Shown here in pieces: positions 53,476 to 61,211 of a DNA stretch of 62,645 nt. The position numbers and the translations under genes are program-made. Each line of letters opens with the position of its first letter. Positions within the stretch are counted from its first letter, which is position 1. Source of the stretch: an uncultured Gemmatimonadales bacterium (lineage in GTDB: Bacteria > Gemmatimonadota > Gemmatimonadetes > Palauibacterales > Palauibacteraceae); NCBI GenBank assembly GCA_947259585.1, contig CAMYMV010000020.1:1-62645 (forward strand), read 5' to 3'. The notes beneath the pieces were generated by a model that made no database searches, had not been told where the DNA came from, and saw only the letters and a program-made list of their open reading frames with translations.

Positions 53476-53762
53476 CGGCTGCCCGCGGAGAGAGCTCCGT
53501 CGAGCCGATCGAATCCGGTTACAGATTCGACGCCCGAAACCAAGGGAGGGTTGAGGGGTTCCAGTTTAGAGACTCCGCAGAGACTCCGCCCGCCGGGCCG
53601 GGCCGGAAGCCCTCGAACCGGTGACCGCATGAAGATGACCAAGCGCACATCGAAAACCGGAAGGACGAGCGTTACGGCCGTCTGTAGCTGTCGAATCAGC
53701 TTCCGACGGCGGGGGACCGCGGTGCGCGCGTAGATCGAAAGATCGTTCCGGATGGCGCCACG
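53476..53762 (+). other. Probable transcribed spacer before cysM, without a convincing gene
   Basis: After rpe there are 287 bases before a strong terminator. The only frame starting from a plausible ATG is an Arg/Ser-rich 34-codon peptide at 53629-53733 with no good ribosome binding site. A repeated AGACTCCG lies near 53569-53588. This could be the 3' end of the rpe mRNA or a separate small RNA. Confidence 0.4.
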
Positions 53763-53792
53763 AGCCGCGAGCCCCGAGCTCGCGGCTTTTTT
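53763..53792 (+). terminator. Strong intrinsic terminator upstream of cysM
   Basis: AGCCGCGAGC (53763-53772) pairs perfectly with 53778-53787 around CCCGA, and a run of T follows to 53792. It ends transcription coming from rpe. cysM starts 33 bases later, so its promoter must overlap or lie inside this region, or cysM depends on read-through. Confidence 0.88.
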
Positions 53793-53824
53793 GTATTTAG
53801 GGTACTTCAACGAGCGAAGAGACG

Positions 53825-54769
53825 ATGGAACCAGTCCTCGGCCTCCGGGAAAAGCCAGGCTCTGATGTGACGCTGTCACGCTCGGCGCGCGCGCTGGTCG
53901 AGAGCATCGGGCGGACGCCGCTGCTCCACCTGCCCTCGCCGGATCCGCGCGTCGAGATCCTCGGCAAGGCCGAGTGGCTCAATCCGGGCGGATCGGTGAA
54001 GGATCGCACGGCGTGGTCGATCGTTCGGGATGGGCTGTGGGCGGGCGGGCTGGCGGAACGGTCCCTTCTGGACGCGAGCTCGGGAAACACGGCCATCGCC
54101 TATGCCATGATCGGGGCGGCCGTCGGCTTCGAGGTCACCCTCTGCGTGCCGGAAAACGCGAGCCGGGAGAGGCTGCAGACCCTGGAGGCCTTCGGAGCAG
54201 ACATCATCCTCACGGACCCGCTGGAGGGCACCGACGGCTCGATCCTCGAGGCTCGACGCTTGGCCAGGGCTTCGCCGGATCGCTACTGGCACGCCGACCA
54301 GTACTCGAACCCGGCCAACTGGCGGGCGCACTACGAGGGCACGGCTCTCGAGATCTGGCAGCAGAGCGGTATAGGCATAACTCACTTCGTGGCCGGCCTC
54401 GGCACGACCGGGACCCTGATCGGAACCGGCCGGCGACTTCGTGAGCTCGAAAGCCGGGTGCGGATCATCGCGGTGGAGCCGCTCGAGGCCCTGCACGGCA
54501 TCGAGGGCCTGAAGAACCTCGATTCGGCGCTGCGTCCGGCGATCTACGATCCGGCCGTGGCCGACGAGAGGATCAGGATCTCCACGGAGGAGGCCCAGAG
54601 TTGGGCACGAAGGCTCGCGCGCGAGAGCGGACTCTTCGTCGGCACGTCCTCCGGGGCCGCCTACGCGGCTTGCGTTCGGGTTGCTGGACGACTCGAAGCC
54701 GGCAGGATCGTCACGGTCCTGCCGGACGGCGGAGACCGCTACCTGGACGAGAGAGCCAGCCGAGCGTGA
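53825..54769 (+). CDS. cysM: Cysteine synthase, CysM type
   Basis: A fold type II PLP enzyme with the PLP Lys59 in GGSVKDR, DASSGNTAIAYAM for substrate carboxylate binding and VAGLGTTGTLIGTG for the phosphate. As I recall the Mycobacterium tuberculosis CysM sequence, its O-phosphoserine-binding Arg220 aligns with Lys230 here (IEGLKNLD), a conservative change. With a Mec-like protease and a CysO-like carrier directly downstream, the likely reaction is O-phosphoserine plus carrier thiocarboxylate giving carrier-bound cysteine. Stop overlaps the next start (GTGA). 314 residues. Confidence 0.92.
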   Translation: MEPVLGLREKPGSDVTLSRSARALVESIGRTPLLHLPSPDPRVEILGKAEWLNPGGSVKDRTAWSIVRDGLWAGGLAERSLLDASSGNTAIAYAMIGAAVGFEVTLCVPENASRERLQTLEAFGADIILTDPLEGTDGSILEARRLARASPDRYWHADQYSNPANWRAHYEGTALEIWQQSGIGITHFVAGLGTTGTLIGTGRRLRELESRVRIIAVEPLEALHGIEGLKNLDSALRPAIYDPAVADERIRISTEEAQSWARRLARESGLFVGTSSGAAYAACVRVAGRLEAGRIVTVLPDGGDRYLDERASRA

Positions 54770-55200
54770 GCGTCACGAGAGCCCGGCTGGAGATCGGCTC
54801 GAAGATCTGCGCCGATCTGCTCGCATCCGCGGCGCAGGGCTACCCAGGGGAGGCCTGCGGAATGCTGCTCGGCCGTATCGAAGGGAACAGACGGGTAGTC
54901 GAGGGCTTCCGGCCCGTCCAGAACCGCTGGTCCGAGAGAGACGACCGTTACCTGGTGGACCCGGAGAGCCTTCGACGCGCTCTGGCCGCCGAGGAGGAGG
55001 GCGGCCCACGAGTGCTCGGATTCTATCACACCCACCCTGACGCCCCGCCGTCCCCGTCGGAGACAGATCGCGAGCTGGCATGGCCGTGGTACTACTACGT
55101 GATCATCCGGGTCGCGGCGGGAGGGCCCGAGGAAACGCGCGCCTGGGAGCTGAATCCGGACAGCGGCCGCTTCGAGGAGCGGTCGATCCGCTATACTTGA
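54766..55200 (+). CDS. mec: JAMM/MPN+ zinc protease of the Mec (CysO-cysteine peptidase) type
   Basis: The JAMM metal site is complete: Glu29 in GEACGMLLG and His88, His90, Ser98 and Asp101 in HTHPDAPPSPSETD. In mycobacteria the Mec protein cuts cysteine from the C terminus of CysO. The 144-residue size and place between CysM and the CysO-like fusion support that role. The GTG at 54766 overlaps the cysM stop by four bases. Because the carrier here is fused to its activating enzyme, this protease may also be the one that frees the carrier; that is inference. Confidence 0.88.
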   Translation: MSVTRARLEIGSKICADLLASAAQGYPGEACGMLLGRIEGNRRVVEGFRPVQNRWSERDDRYLVDPESLRRALAAEEEGGPRVLGFYHTHPDAPPSPSETDRELAWPWYYYVIIRVAAGGPEETRAWELNPDSGRFEERSIRYT

Positions 55201-55228
55201 TCGATGTACGCCAGCGAGAGGTGTGAGA

Positions 55229-56698
55229 ATGGCTAGAGTCTCGATACGCATCCCGACACCGCTGAGGCCCTTCGTGAACGGGCGATCGAGCGTCGACGTC
55301 GAGGCACAGACCGCCCGCGAGGCGCTCACGCGGCTTACCGAGTCCAACGAGCGCCTTCGTGCCCAGCTTGTCGATGACGACGGCGAGCTGCGGAACTTCG
55401 TGAATATCTACGTCGGTACGAGCAATCTTCGCGACCTGCCGGAGGATCCGGTGTTGGAGGAAGGGGCGGAGCTGAGCATCATCCCGTCGATCGCCGGCGG
55501 CCGCGCATCGGAGGTGACCGAGGCGGTGGGCAGCAGCGTCGAAGCCGAGCAGGTCGGGCTCACGACCGCTGAGCTTCGCCGCTACAGCCGCCACCTTCTC
55601 ATCCCCGAGGTGGGCGTGGAGGGACAGGAGCGGCTCAAACGAGCTCGGGTTCTTCTCGTCGGCGCCGGCGGTCTGGGCTCGCCCATCGCGCTCTATCTCA
55701 CGGCAGCCGGAGTAGGGACGATAGGCATGGTCGACCATGATGTGGTGGACTTCACCAACCTGCAGCGACAGATCCTTCACGATACGTCCTCCGTCGGCAC
55801 CGCGAAGCTGGAATCAGCTCGGGCTCGCCTCCATGCGATCAATCCCGACGTGGACGTCGAGACATTCGAGACCCGGCTGGACTCGGGCAACGCGCTGGAG
55901 ATCATGCAGGGGTGGGAGGTAGTGGTGGACGGGAGCGACAACTTCCCGACTCGCTATCTCGTCAACGACGCGGCCGTGCTCCTGGGAATCCCGACGGTTT
56001 ACGGCGCGATCTTCCGCTTCGAGGGGCAGGTGTCCGTCTTCGGAGCCGAGAACGGACCCTGCTATCGCTGCCTGTTTCGTGAGCCGCCGCCCGCAGAGCT
56101 GGCGCCGAGCTGCGCTGACGCCGGCGTGTTCGGCGTGCTCCCGGGCATCGTCGGCACGATACAGGCGACCGAGACGATCAAGCTCATTCTGGGTCAGGGC
56201 CGACCACTCAGCGGACGCATCCTACTCATCGACGCCTTGCAAATGCAGTTTCGCGAGCTAAGCATCCATGCGGATCCGTCGTGCCCGGTGTGCGGCGAGA
56301 ACCCGACGATCACCGAGCTGATCGACTACGAGGAGTTCTGCGGGGTGAACGTGGACCGAGACGGATCGGCTGAAGGCGTTCCCGAGATCGAGGTGACCCA
56401 ACTCCAGCGGTGGCTGGATGAAGGCCGAGACTTCCAGCTGATCGACGTGCGCGAGCCGTACGAATGGCAGATCTGCAACCTGGAGCCACAGGGAGCCCGT
56501 CTGACCCCGCTCGGCGTCTTCCCCACCGTCGTAGGAGAGCTGGATCCGGCCACTCCGTTGGTCGTCTACTGTCGCTCGGGGGCGCGCAGCGCGTTGGCGG
56601 TGGAGAAGCTGCGCGAAGCGGGTCTCGACGCGATCAACCTGAAGGGCGGGATCCTGGCCTGGGCCGAGGAGGTCGACGAGAGCATGCCGACTTATTGA
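55229..56698 (+). CDS. cysO-moeZ: Sulfur carrier (CysO-like) fused to E1-like activating enzyme and rhodanese (MoeZ-like)
   Basis: Three domains in 489 residues. 1-91: beta-grasp carrier, IRIPTPLRPFV to LSIIPSIAGG, closely like mycobacterial CysO, with Gly90-Gly91. 111-365: ThiF/MoeB-type E1 with ATP motif GAGGLGSP (145-152), zinc cysteines 278, 281, 352 and 355, and a catalytic Cys295 (PSCADAG). 385-489: rhodanese with Cys448 in CRSGARS. The enzyme part should adenylate a carrier C terminus and load sulfur from the rhodanese. But the Gly-Gly is internal, followed by a 19-residue linker, so cleavage after Gly91 is needed for that carrier to work. ATG 55229 follows GAGAGG; GTG 55223 is an alternative. 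Confidence 0.93.
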   Translation: MARVSIRIPTPLRPFVNGRSSVDVEAQTAREALTRLTESNERLRAQLVDDDGELRNFVNIYVGTSNLRDLPEDPVLEEGAELSIIPSIAGGRASEVTEAVGSSVEAEQVGLTTAELRRYSRHLLIPEVGVEGQERLKRARVLLVGAGGLGSPIALYLTAAGVGTIGMVDHDVVDFTNLQRQILHDTSSVGTAKLESARARLHAINPDVDVETFETRLDSGNALEIMQGWEVVVDGSDNFPTRYLVNDAAVLLGIPTVYGAIFRFEGQVSVFGAENGPCYRCLFREPPPAELAPSCADAGVFGVLPGIVGTIQATETIKLILGQGRPLSGRILLIDALQMQFRELSIHADPSCPVCGENPTITELIDYEEFCGVNVDRDGSAEGVPEIEVTQLQRWLDEGRDFQLIDVREPYEWQICNLEPQGARLTPLGVFPTVVGELDPATPLVVYCRSGARSALAVEKLREAGLDAINLKGGILAWAEEVDESMPTY

Positions 56699-56716
56699 GC
56701 CTGTGATGAAGCTGGA

Positions 56717-57676
56717 ATGAAGATCGTCTCTCTCCTCGCCGCTGCGACCGAGATCCTCTGCGAGCTCGGTCTGGAGGGAGAGCTCGTCGGTATCTCCCAC
56801 GAGTGCGACCACCCACCAGAGGCTCTCGACCGCCCACGGATCAGCAAGCCGACCTTCGATGTCACCGATAAGAGCAGCGGTGCGATCGATCAGGCGATCC
56901 GCGAAAGCGCCTCGTCCCGAAGCGATCTCTATGAGATCGACGTCGACCAGCTCCGAGAGCTCTCGCCCCACCTCATCCTGGCTCAGGCCATGTGCGAGGT
57001 GTGCGCCGTGCCGACGGAGGGCGCTCGGGAAGCGGCTCGAGCGGCGGAGATCGAAGCGGACGTGCTCTCGCTGGATGCGCACTCCATTCGCGACGTGTTG
57101 GAGAGCGTGACGCTTATCGGTGAAGCAACCGGAGCGGCGGAGCGAGCCGAGGTCGTCGTCGGGAATCTGCGGCGGCGCTCTCACGAGGTCACCCGAGCGG
57201 TGGCCGGAGCGCCGCGCCCACGCGTCCTGGCTCTAGAGTGGCTCGATCCGCTCTTCGTCCCTGGTCACTGGGTGCCGGAGATGATCGATCTGGCGGGCGG
57301 CGAGTGCGTGGCGGGCGAGGCGAAGGGCCGATCGGTCCAAACGACGGAGGAGGAGCTGGCCGGCGCGGACCCTGACGCGCTTCTCATCATGCCCTGCGGC
57401 TTCGGGCTCGCGGCGACCCGTCGAGAGGCCGATACGCACGCGGAGCTCCTCGCGAGGTTGGCCCCGCGGGCGATCGATGGCGGACGCGCGTTCGTGGTGG
57501 ACGGGTCATCCTACTTCAACCGGTCGGGCCCGCGGATCGTGGACGGGATCGAGATCCTGGGGGGACTTCTGCACCCCGAGCTGCTGGCGCTCCCCGTGGC
57601 GGGCGCGGCCGATACGTGGAGACCGGTAGCGACGAGCGACTCCAACGAGCCGACGGAGATCGCCGCCGGGATCTGA
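56717..57676 (+). CDS. Cobalamin/metal-chelate-binding protein, BtuF-like fold, without signal peptide
   Basis: The N-terminal segment KIVSLLAAATEILCELGLEGELVGISHECDHPPEA and the long helix then a second Rossmann-like lobe match the BtuF/FecB class of helical-backbone receptors. No signal peptide or lipobox is present, so the protein is probably cytoplasmic; related signal-less proteins are annotated as cobalamin-binding. No BtuC or BtuD is adjacent. It follows the carrier fusion by 18 bases on the same strand, so it may be in that operon, but I see no mechanistic tie to cysteine synthesis. 319 residues. Confidence 0.8.
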   Translation: MKIVSLLAAATEILCELGLEGELVGISHECDHPPEALDRPRISKPTFDVTDKSSGAIDQAIRESASSRSDLYEIDVDQLRELSPHLILAQAMCEVCAVPTEGAREAARAAEIEADVLSLDAHSIRDVLESVTLIGEATGAAERAEVVVGNLRRRSHEVTRAVAGAPRPRVLALEWLDPLFVPGHWVPEMIDLAGGECVAGEAKGRSVQTTEEELAGADPDALLIMPCGFGLAATRREADTHAELLARLAPRAIDGGRAFVVDGSSYFNRSGPRIVDGIEILGGLLHPELLALPVAGAADTWRPVATSDSNEPTEIAAGI

Positions 57677-57691
57677 CCCTGCCGCCCGGGA

Positions 57692-59281
57692 CTAGCTGTC
57701 CAGAACGACCTGCCTGACGGCGATCACGCTCGGCAGTCCCGAGAGCTCCTCCAGAAGCTCCTTGGAGAGAGGGGCATCGGTCCGGATGACACCCAGCGCT
57801 TCGCCGCCTGCTTCGGTGCGGGCGAGGTGGTACTCGGCGATGTTGACCTCGGCCTCGCCCAGGCAGGAGCCGACCTCGCCGATCACGCCCGGCATATCCC
57901 GATTCTTCACGAGGACCAGGTTGCCGCGCGGCATCGCGTCGACGTGGAAGCGGCCGACGCGCGTGAGCCTCCGATGTCCTTCTTCCAGCAGCGCACCACC
58001 GACCACCTGCTCGCGGGGACCGCCGGTCGCGGTGAGCTCCACGTAGTTGGCGTAGTCGGCGATGCGGCGACGACGCACCCGGGCCACGTCGATGCTCCGC
58101 TCGTCGGCGACCGCGAGGGCGTTGACGAGGTTCAGCGGAGAGGCCACGGTCGAGCGCAGGTAGCCCTCCAGGCAGGCGGCGGCGAGCAGCCGCAGAACGC
58201 GGCGCATGGAACCGGCATAGCGAACCTCCAGGCGCTCGCAGCGCCCGTCGGTGAGAGCGGACAGGACGACGCCGAGCCGGCGCCCGAGCTCGAGCAGCGG
58301 CTCGAGACGCGCACGTTCCTTCGGATCGATCTGCGGTACGTTGAGCGCCGAGGTGAGGTCCGCCGCAACCAGCGCATCCCGAACGCGCTTGGCGATCTCC
58401 AGCGCCACCTCGCGCTGCGCCTCCACCGTGGCGGCGCCCAGATGAGGTGTCATCACGAGGTTCGGCGCCTCCCGGAGTGGATGCTCGCCGGGGAGCGGCT
58501 CCGTCTCGCACACATCGAGGGCGGCGCCTCCCAGCTTGCGTTGCTGCAATGCGACGGCGAGGGCCCGCTCGTCGACGATCCCTCCACGCGCCGCGTTGAT
58601 CAGGGTCGCGGTCGGCTTCATTCGGGCGATCTCCGCCACTCCGATCATCCCTCGCGTCTGCTCGGTGAGGGGCACATGCACCGTCACGAAGTCAGCTCGC
58701 TCCAACAGCTCGTCCAGCTCCACCCGCTCGATGCGCTCGTCGGCGGCCCGTTCGCTCGAGAGGTACGGATCGTAGGCGAGGATCCGCATGCCGAATGCGT
58801 GCGCACGGCGCGCGACCTCCGTGCCGATGCGGCCGGCACCGATAACGCCGAGCGTGTTGCCTTGGAGCTGGCGGCCCCTGAGGGCCTTGCGGTCCCAGCG
58901 ACCCTCTCGCACGGAGCGGTCCGCCTCCGCGACCCGGCGTGCGGCCGCCAGGAGAAGCGCGAAGGCGAGCTCCGCCGTCGAGCTGGTGTTGCCGCCCGGA
59001 GCATTGATGACGGCGACCCCACGACGCGTCGCCGCCCTCATGTCGATGTTGTCCACCCCGACGCCCGCCCGACCGATCACCTCGAGATGCTGCGCGACGT
59101 CCAGGAGCGGCCCGTCGACCTGCGTACCGCTACGCACAATCAGTCCCTCCGCATCCCCGAGGGCCTCCTCCAGCGCCTCCCTTCCCTCCGACGATACGTC
59201 CACGACCTCGAGCTCATCGGCGGCGCCGAGCAGGTCTAGTCCCTCGGTCGAGAGGGGATCGGCGATCACCACCCTCTTCAC
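57692..59281 (-). CDS. serA: D-3-phosphoglycerate dehydrogenase
   Basis: First step of serine synthesis. NAD site GVIGAGRIGTEVARR, catalytic Arg in INAARGG, Glu in CETEPLPG and His in MTPHLGAATVEAQ are intact; an allosteric substrate-binding domain and a C-terminal ACT domain (NLVLVKNRDMPGVIGEVG) complete the long form of 529 residues. GTG 59281 follows AAGGAAC; a second GTG at 59356 overlaps the upstream stop (GTGA) and would add 25 polar residues. Pairs with the aminotransferase upstream to give O-phosphoserine, the likely substrate of the nearby CysM. Confidence 0.94.
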   Translation of the reverse strand: MKRVVIADPLSTEGLDLLGAADELEVVDVSSEGREALEEALGDAEGLIVRSGTQVDGPLLDVAQHLEVIGRAGVGVDNIDMRAATRRGVAVINAPGGNTSSTAELAFALLLAAARRVAEADRSVREGRWDRKALRGRQLQGNTLGVIGAGRIGTEVARRAHAFGMRILAYDPYLSSERAADERIERVELDELLERADFVTVHVPLTEQTRGMIGVAEIARMKPTATLINAARGGIVDERALAVALQQRKLGGAALDVCETEPLPGEHPLREAPNLVMTPHLGAATVEAQREVALEIAKRVRDALVAADLTSALNVPQIDPKERARLEPLLELGRRLGVVLSALTDGRCERLEVRYAGSMRRVLRLLAAACLEGYLRSTVASPLNLVNALAVADERSIDVARVRRRRIADYANYVELTATGGPREQVVGGALLEEGHRRLTRVGRFHVDAMPRGNLVLVKNRDMPGVIGEVGSCLGEAEVNIAEYHLARTEAGGEALGVIRTDAPLSKELLEELSGLPSVIAVRQVVLDS

Positions 59282-59352
59282 CCGCCGTTCCTTTTCCGTG
59301 TGCTCCCGCGTTCGGGTCACCGTGGCCGACCCGGTAAGCGCTATGCCGTCGT

Positions 59353-60498
59353 TCACGTGATCAACACCTTACCCAGCTCCTCGAGCAGGTCTTCGAGTTG
59401 CTCCATCGTGTGGTCCCCCATGTGGCCGATACGAATCGTCTCCTGCTTCAGCTTCCCGTATCCGGCCGCGATCGCATAGCCTCGTTCCCTGAGCCGATTC
59501 ACGACCTCGGGTCCGCCCATCTCCTCGGGATCCGGCAGCCGCACCGCGGTCACAGTCGGAGAGCGGTAGCCGGGCGGAGCGATGATCTCGAAGCGCCGAC
59601 CCGTCTCGGCGGCAAGCCTGGCCAGCCAGAGGTGCGTGTGATCCGCCATCTGCTGATGACGCCGCCAGCGAGCTTCCAGACCTTCGTCCACGATGTGCGC
59701 GAGCTGATGACGAAGCGCGAACATGAGTGAGACGGCGGGCGTGTTCGGCGTCATCATCCGGTCGAGACTCTTCTCGAACTTCAGAAGATCGAAGTAGAAG
59801 CCGCGGTGCTCGATCTCGCCGGCTCTTGCGAGGGCCCGCTCCGAAGCGGCGGCGAGTGAGATCCCGGGTGGCAGCGCCAACGCCTTCTGGGCGCCGGTGA
59901 GCACGTAGTCGAGGCCCCAATCATCCATCCACAGCGGGGCCCCACCCATCGAGCTCACCGTGTCCACCGCCAGCAGGATATCATCGAACTCCGCCACGAC
60001 GGCCGCGATCTCGCGCACCGGGTTCAACGTTCCGGTGGAGGTCTCCGAGTGGACGACCGTCACGAGGTCGTAGCGATGACGATCCTCCGCGAGCAGCTTG
60101 CGCAGATCCTCGGGCAGGTTCGCCTCGCCCCACTCGACGGCCAGGCGGTCCGCCTGCCGACCGGTCGCTTCGGCGATGGCGTGGAAGCGGCCGCTGAACG
60201 CGCCGCATACCAGACAGAGGGCGCGCTTTCGGCTCAGGTTGGTGATCGCCGCCTCCATCATGCCCGTGGCGGAGGAGGTGGAGATGTAGACCGGCCGTTT
60301 CGTGCCGAAGAGATGCTTGAGCTCGGGCTGGACCGATCCGATCAGGGCCTGGATCTCCTCGCTCCGGTGCCCGATGACCGGCTGTGCCATCGCAGCCAGC
60401 GTCTCCGGCCGGACCTCGGTCGGGCCGGGGAGGAAGAAGCGCCCGTACTCGAGCCTCGTCTTCGTCTTATTCTCGATCATCGTGCTGTCCGAATGCAT
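59353..60498 (-). CDS. Class V aminotransferase, probably phosphoserine or serine-type
   Basis: A PLP enzyme of the SerC/AGXT group: FFLPGPTEVRP at the start, SSATGMMEAA, PLP-contacting Asp179 in LAVDTVSSMGG and Lys205 in TGAQKALALPPG. 381 residues. The family covers serine-glyoxylate, alanine-glyoxylate and phosphoserine aminotransferases. Its stop overlaps the possible serA start, so it most likely converts SerA's product 3-phosphohydroxypyruvate into O-phosphoserine. No phosphoserine phosphatase is in the window. Substrate is inferred from context. Confidence 0.85.
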   Translation of the reverse strand: MHSDSTMIENKTKTRLEYGRFFLPGPTEVRPETLAAMAQPVIGHRSEEIQALIGSVQPELKHLFGTKRPVYISTSSATGMMEAAITNLSRKRALCLVCGAFSGRFHAIAEATGRQADRLAVEWGEANLPEDLRKLLAEDRHRYDLVTVVHSETSTGTLNPVREIAAVVAEFDDILLAVDTVSSMGGAPLWMDDWGLDYVLTGAQKALALPPGISLAAASERALARAGEIEHRGFYFDLLKFEKSLDRMMTPNTPAVSLMFALRHQLAHIVDEGLEARWRRHQQMADHTHLWLARLAAETGRRFEIIAPPGYRSPTVTAVRLPDPEEMGGPEVVNRLRERGYAIAAGYGKLKQETIRIGHMGDHTMEQLEDLLEELGKVLIT

Positions 60499-60518
60499 GG
60501 ATCTCTTCCCTATTGACT

Positions 60519-61208
60519 CTATTGACTCTCGGGAGCCGGCCGGTCGCGGGAGCCGTCAAAACGGGCCACGGCCAGACCGTCACGCACGGGTAGGAGGACG
60601 CTCTCGAAGCGTGGATCTTCCGCCAGACGGCGGTTGAAGAGTCGGATCGCCTCCGTCTCCACATCCCGGGCGGATGCATCGACGACTTTCCCCTCCCAGT
60701 ACGCGTTGTCTCCCAGCAGGAGACCCCCTGATTTCAGGAGCTCGCAGGCAGCGTTCAGATAGTACGGATAATTACCCTTGTCCGCATCGATGAAGATCAG
60801 ATCGAAGGCTGCCGTCTGCCTCGGATTACGCAGAATACGCTCCTCGATCACGTCGCGGGCGTCTCCTTCCAGCACCTCGATCCGCCTCTCTCCAGCTCGA
60901 TCGAAGGCCTCTCGAGCCAGAGCCGCGTGGCCTGGCTCGGCTTCGACGGTGGTCAGCCGCGCCTCATCCGGCAGCAGGGAGATCAACCACAGCGCGGAGT
61001 ACCCACCGAGAGTGCCCAGCTCCAGCAGCCGCTCGGCTCCCGCGAGCTTGGCAAGAACGGCCAGGATGCGGCCCTCCAGAGCAGAGACCTGAATCGTCGG
61101 GAACCCCCGTTCCTCCATCTGGGCCCGGATCCAGCGGTGTGTCTCCGTCTCTTGAGCGAACAGCTCCTCTGAGTACTCGAGCAGGGGCGCCATGTCGTTC
61201 GGGGGCAT
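60519..61208 (-). CDS. O-methyltransferase, caffeoyl-CoA/catechol type
   Basis: SAM site LLELGTLGGYSALWL, metal-binding FIDADKGNYPYYLNAA and DNAYWEGKV are the features of the small divalent-metal-dependent O-methyltransferases (229 residues). Bacterial members modify diverse catechols and the target is unknown. Gaps of 20 bases to the aminotransferase and three bases to the upstream membrane protein gene suggest one minus-strand operon. Confidence 0.88.
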   Translation of the reverse strand: MPPNDMAPLLEYSEELFAQETETHRWIRAQMEERGFPTIQVSALEGRILAVLAKLAGAERLLELGTLGGYSALWLISLLPDEARLTTVEAEPGHAALAREAFDRAGERRIEVLEGDARDVIEERILRNPRQTAAFDLIFIDADKGNYPYYLNAACELLKSGGLLLGDNAYWEGKVVDASARDVETEAIRLFNRRLAEDPRFESVLLPVRDGLAVARFDGSRDRPAPESQ

Positions 61209-61211
61209 CGG

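Noticed and set aside
53551..53733. 60-codon Arg/Ser-rich frame before cysM
   Set aside because: No ribosome binding site at the first or second ATG, no resemblance to small ribosomal or leader peptides; kept only as part of an unassigned transcribed spacer.
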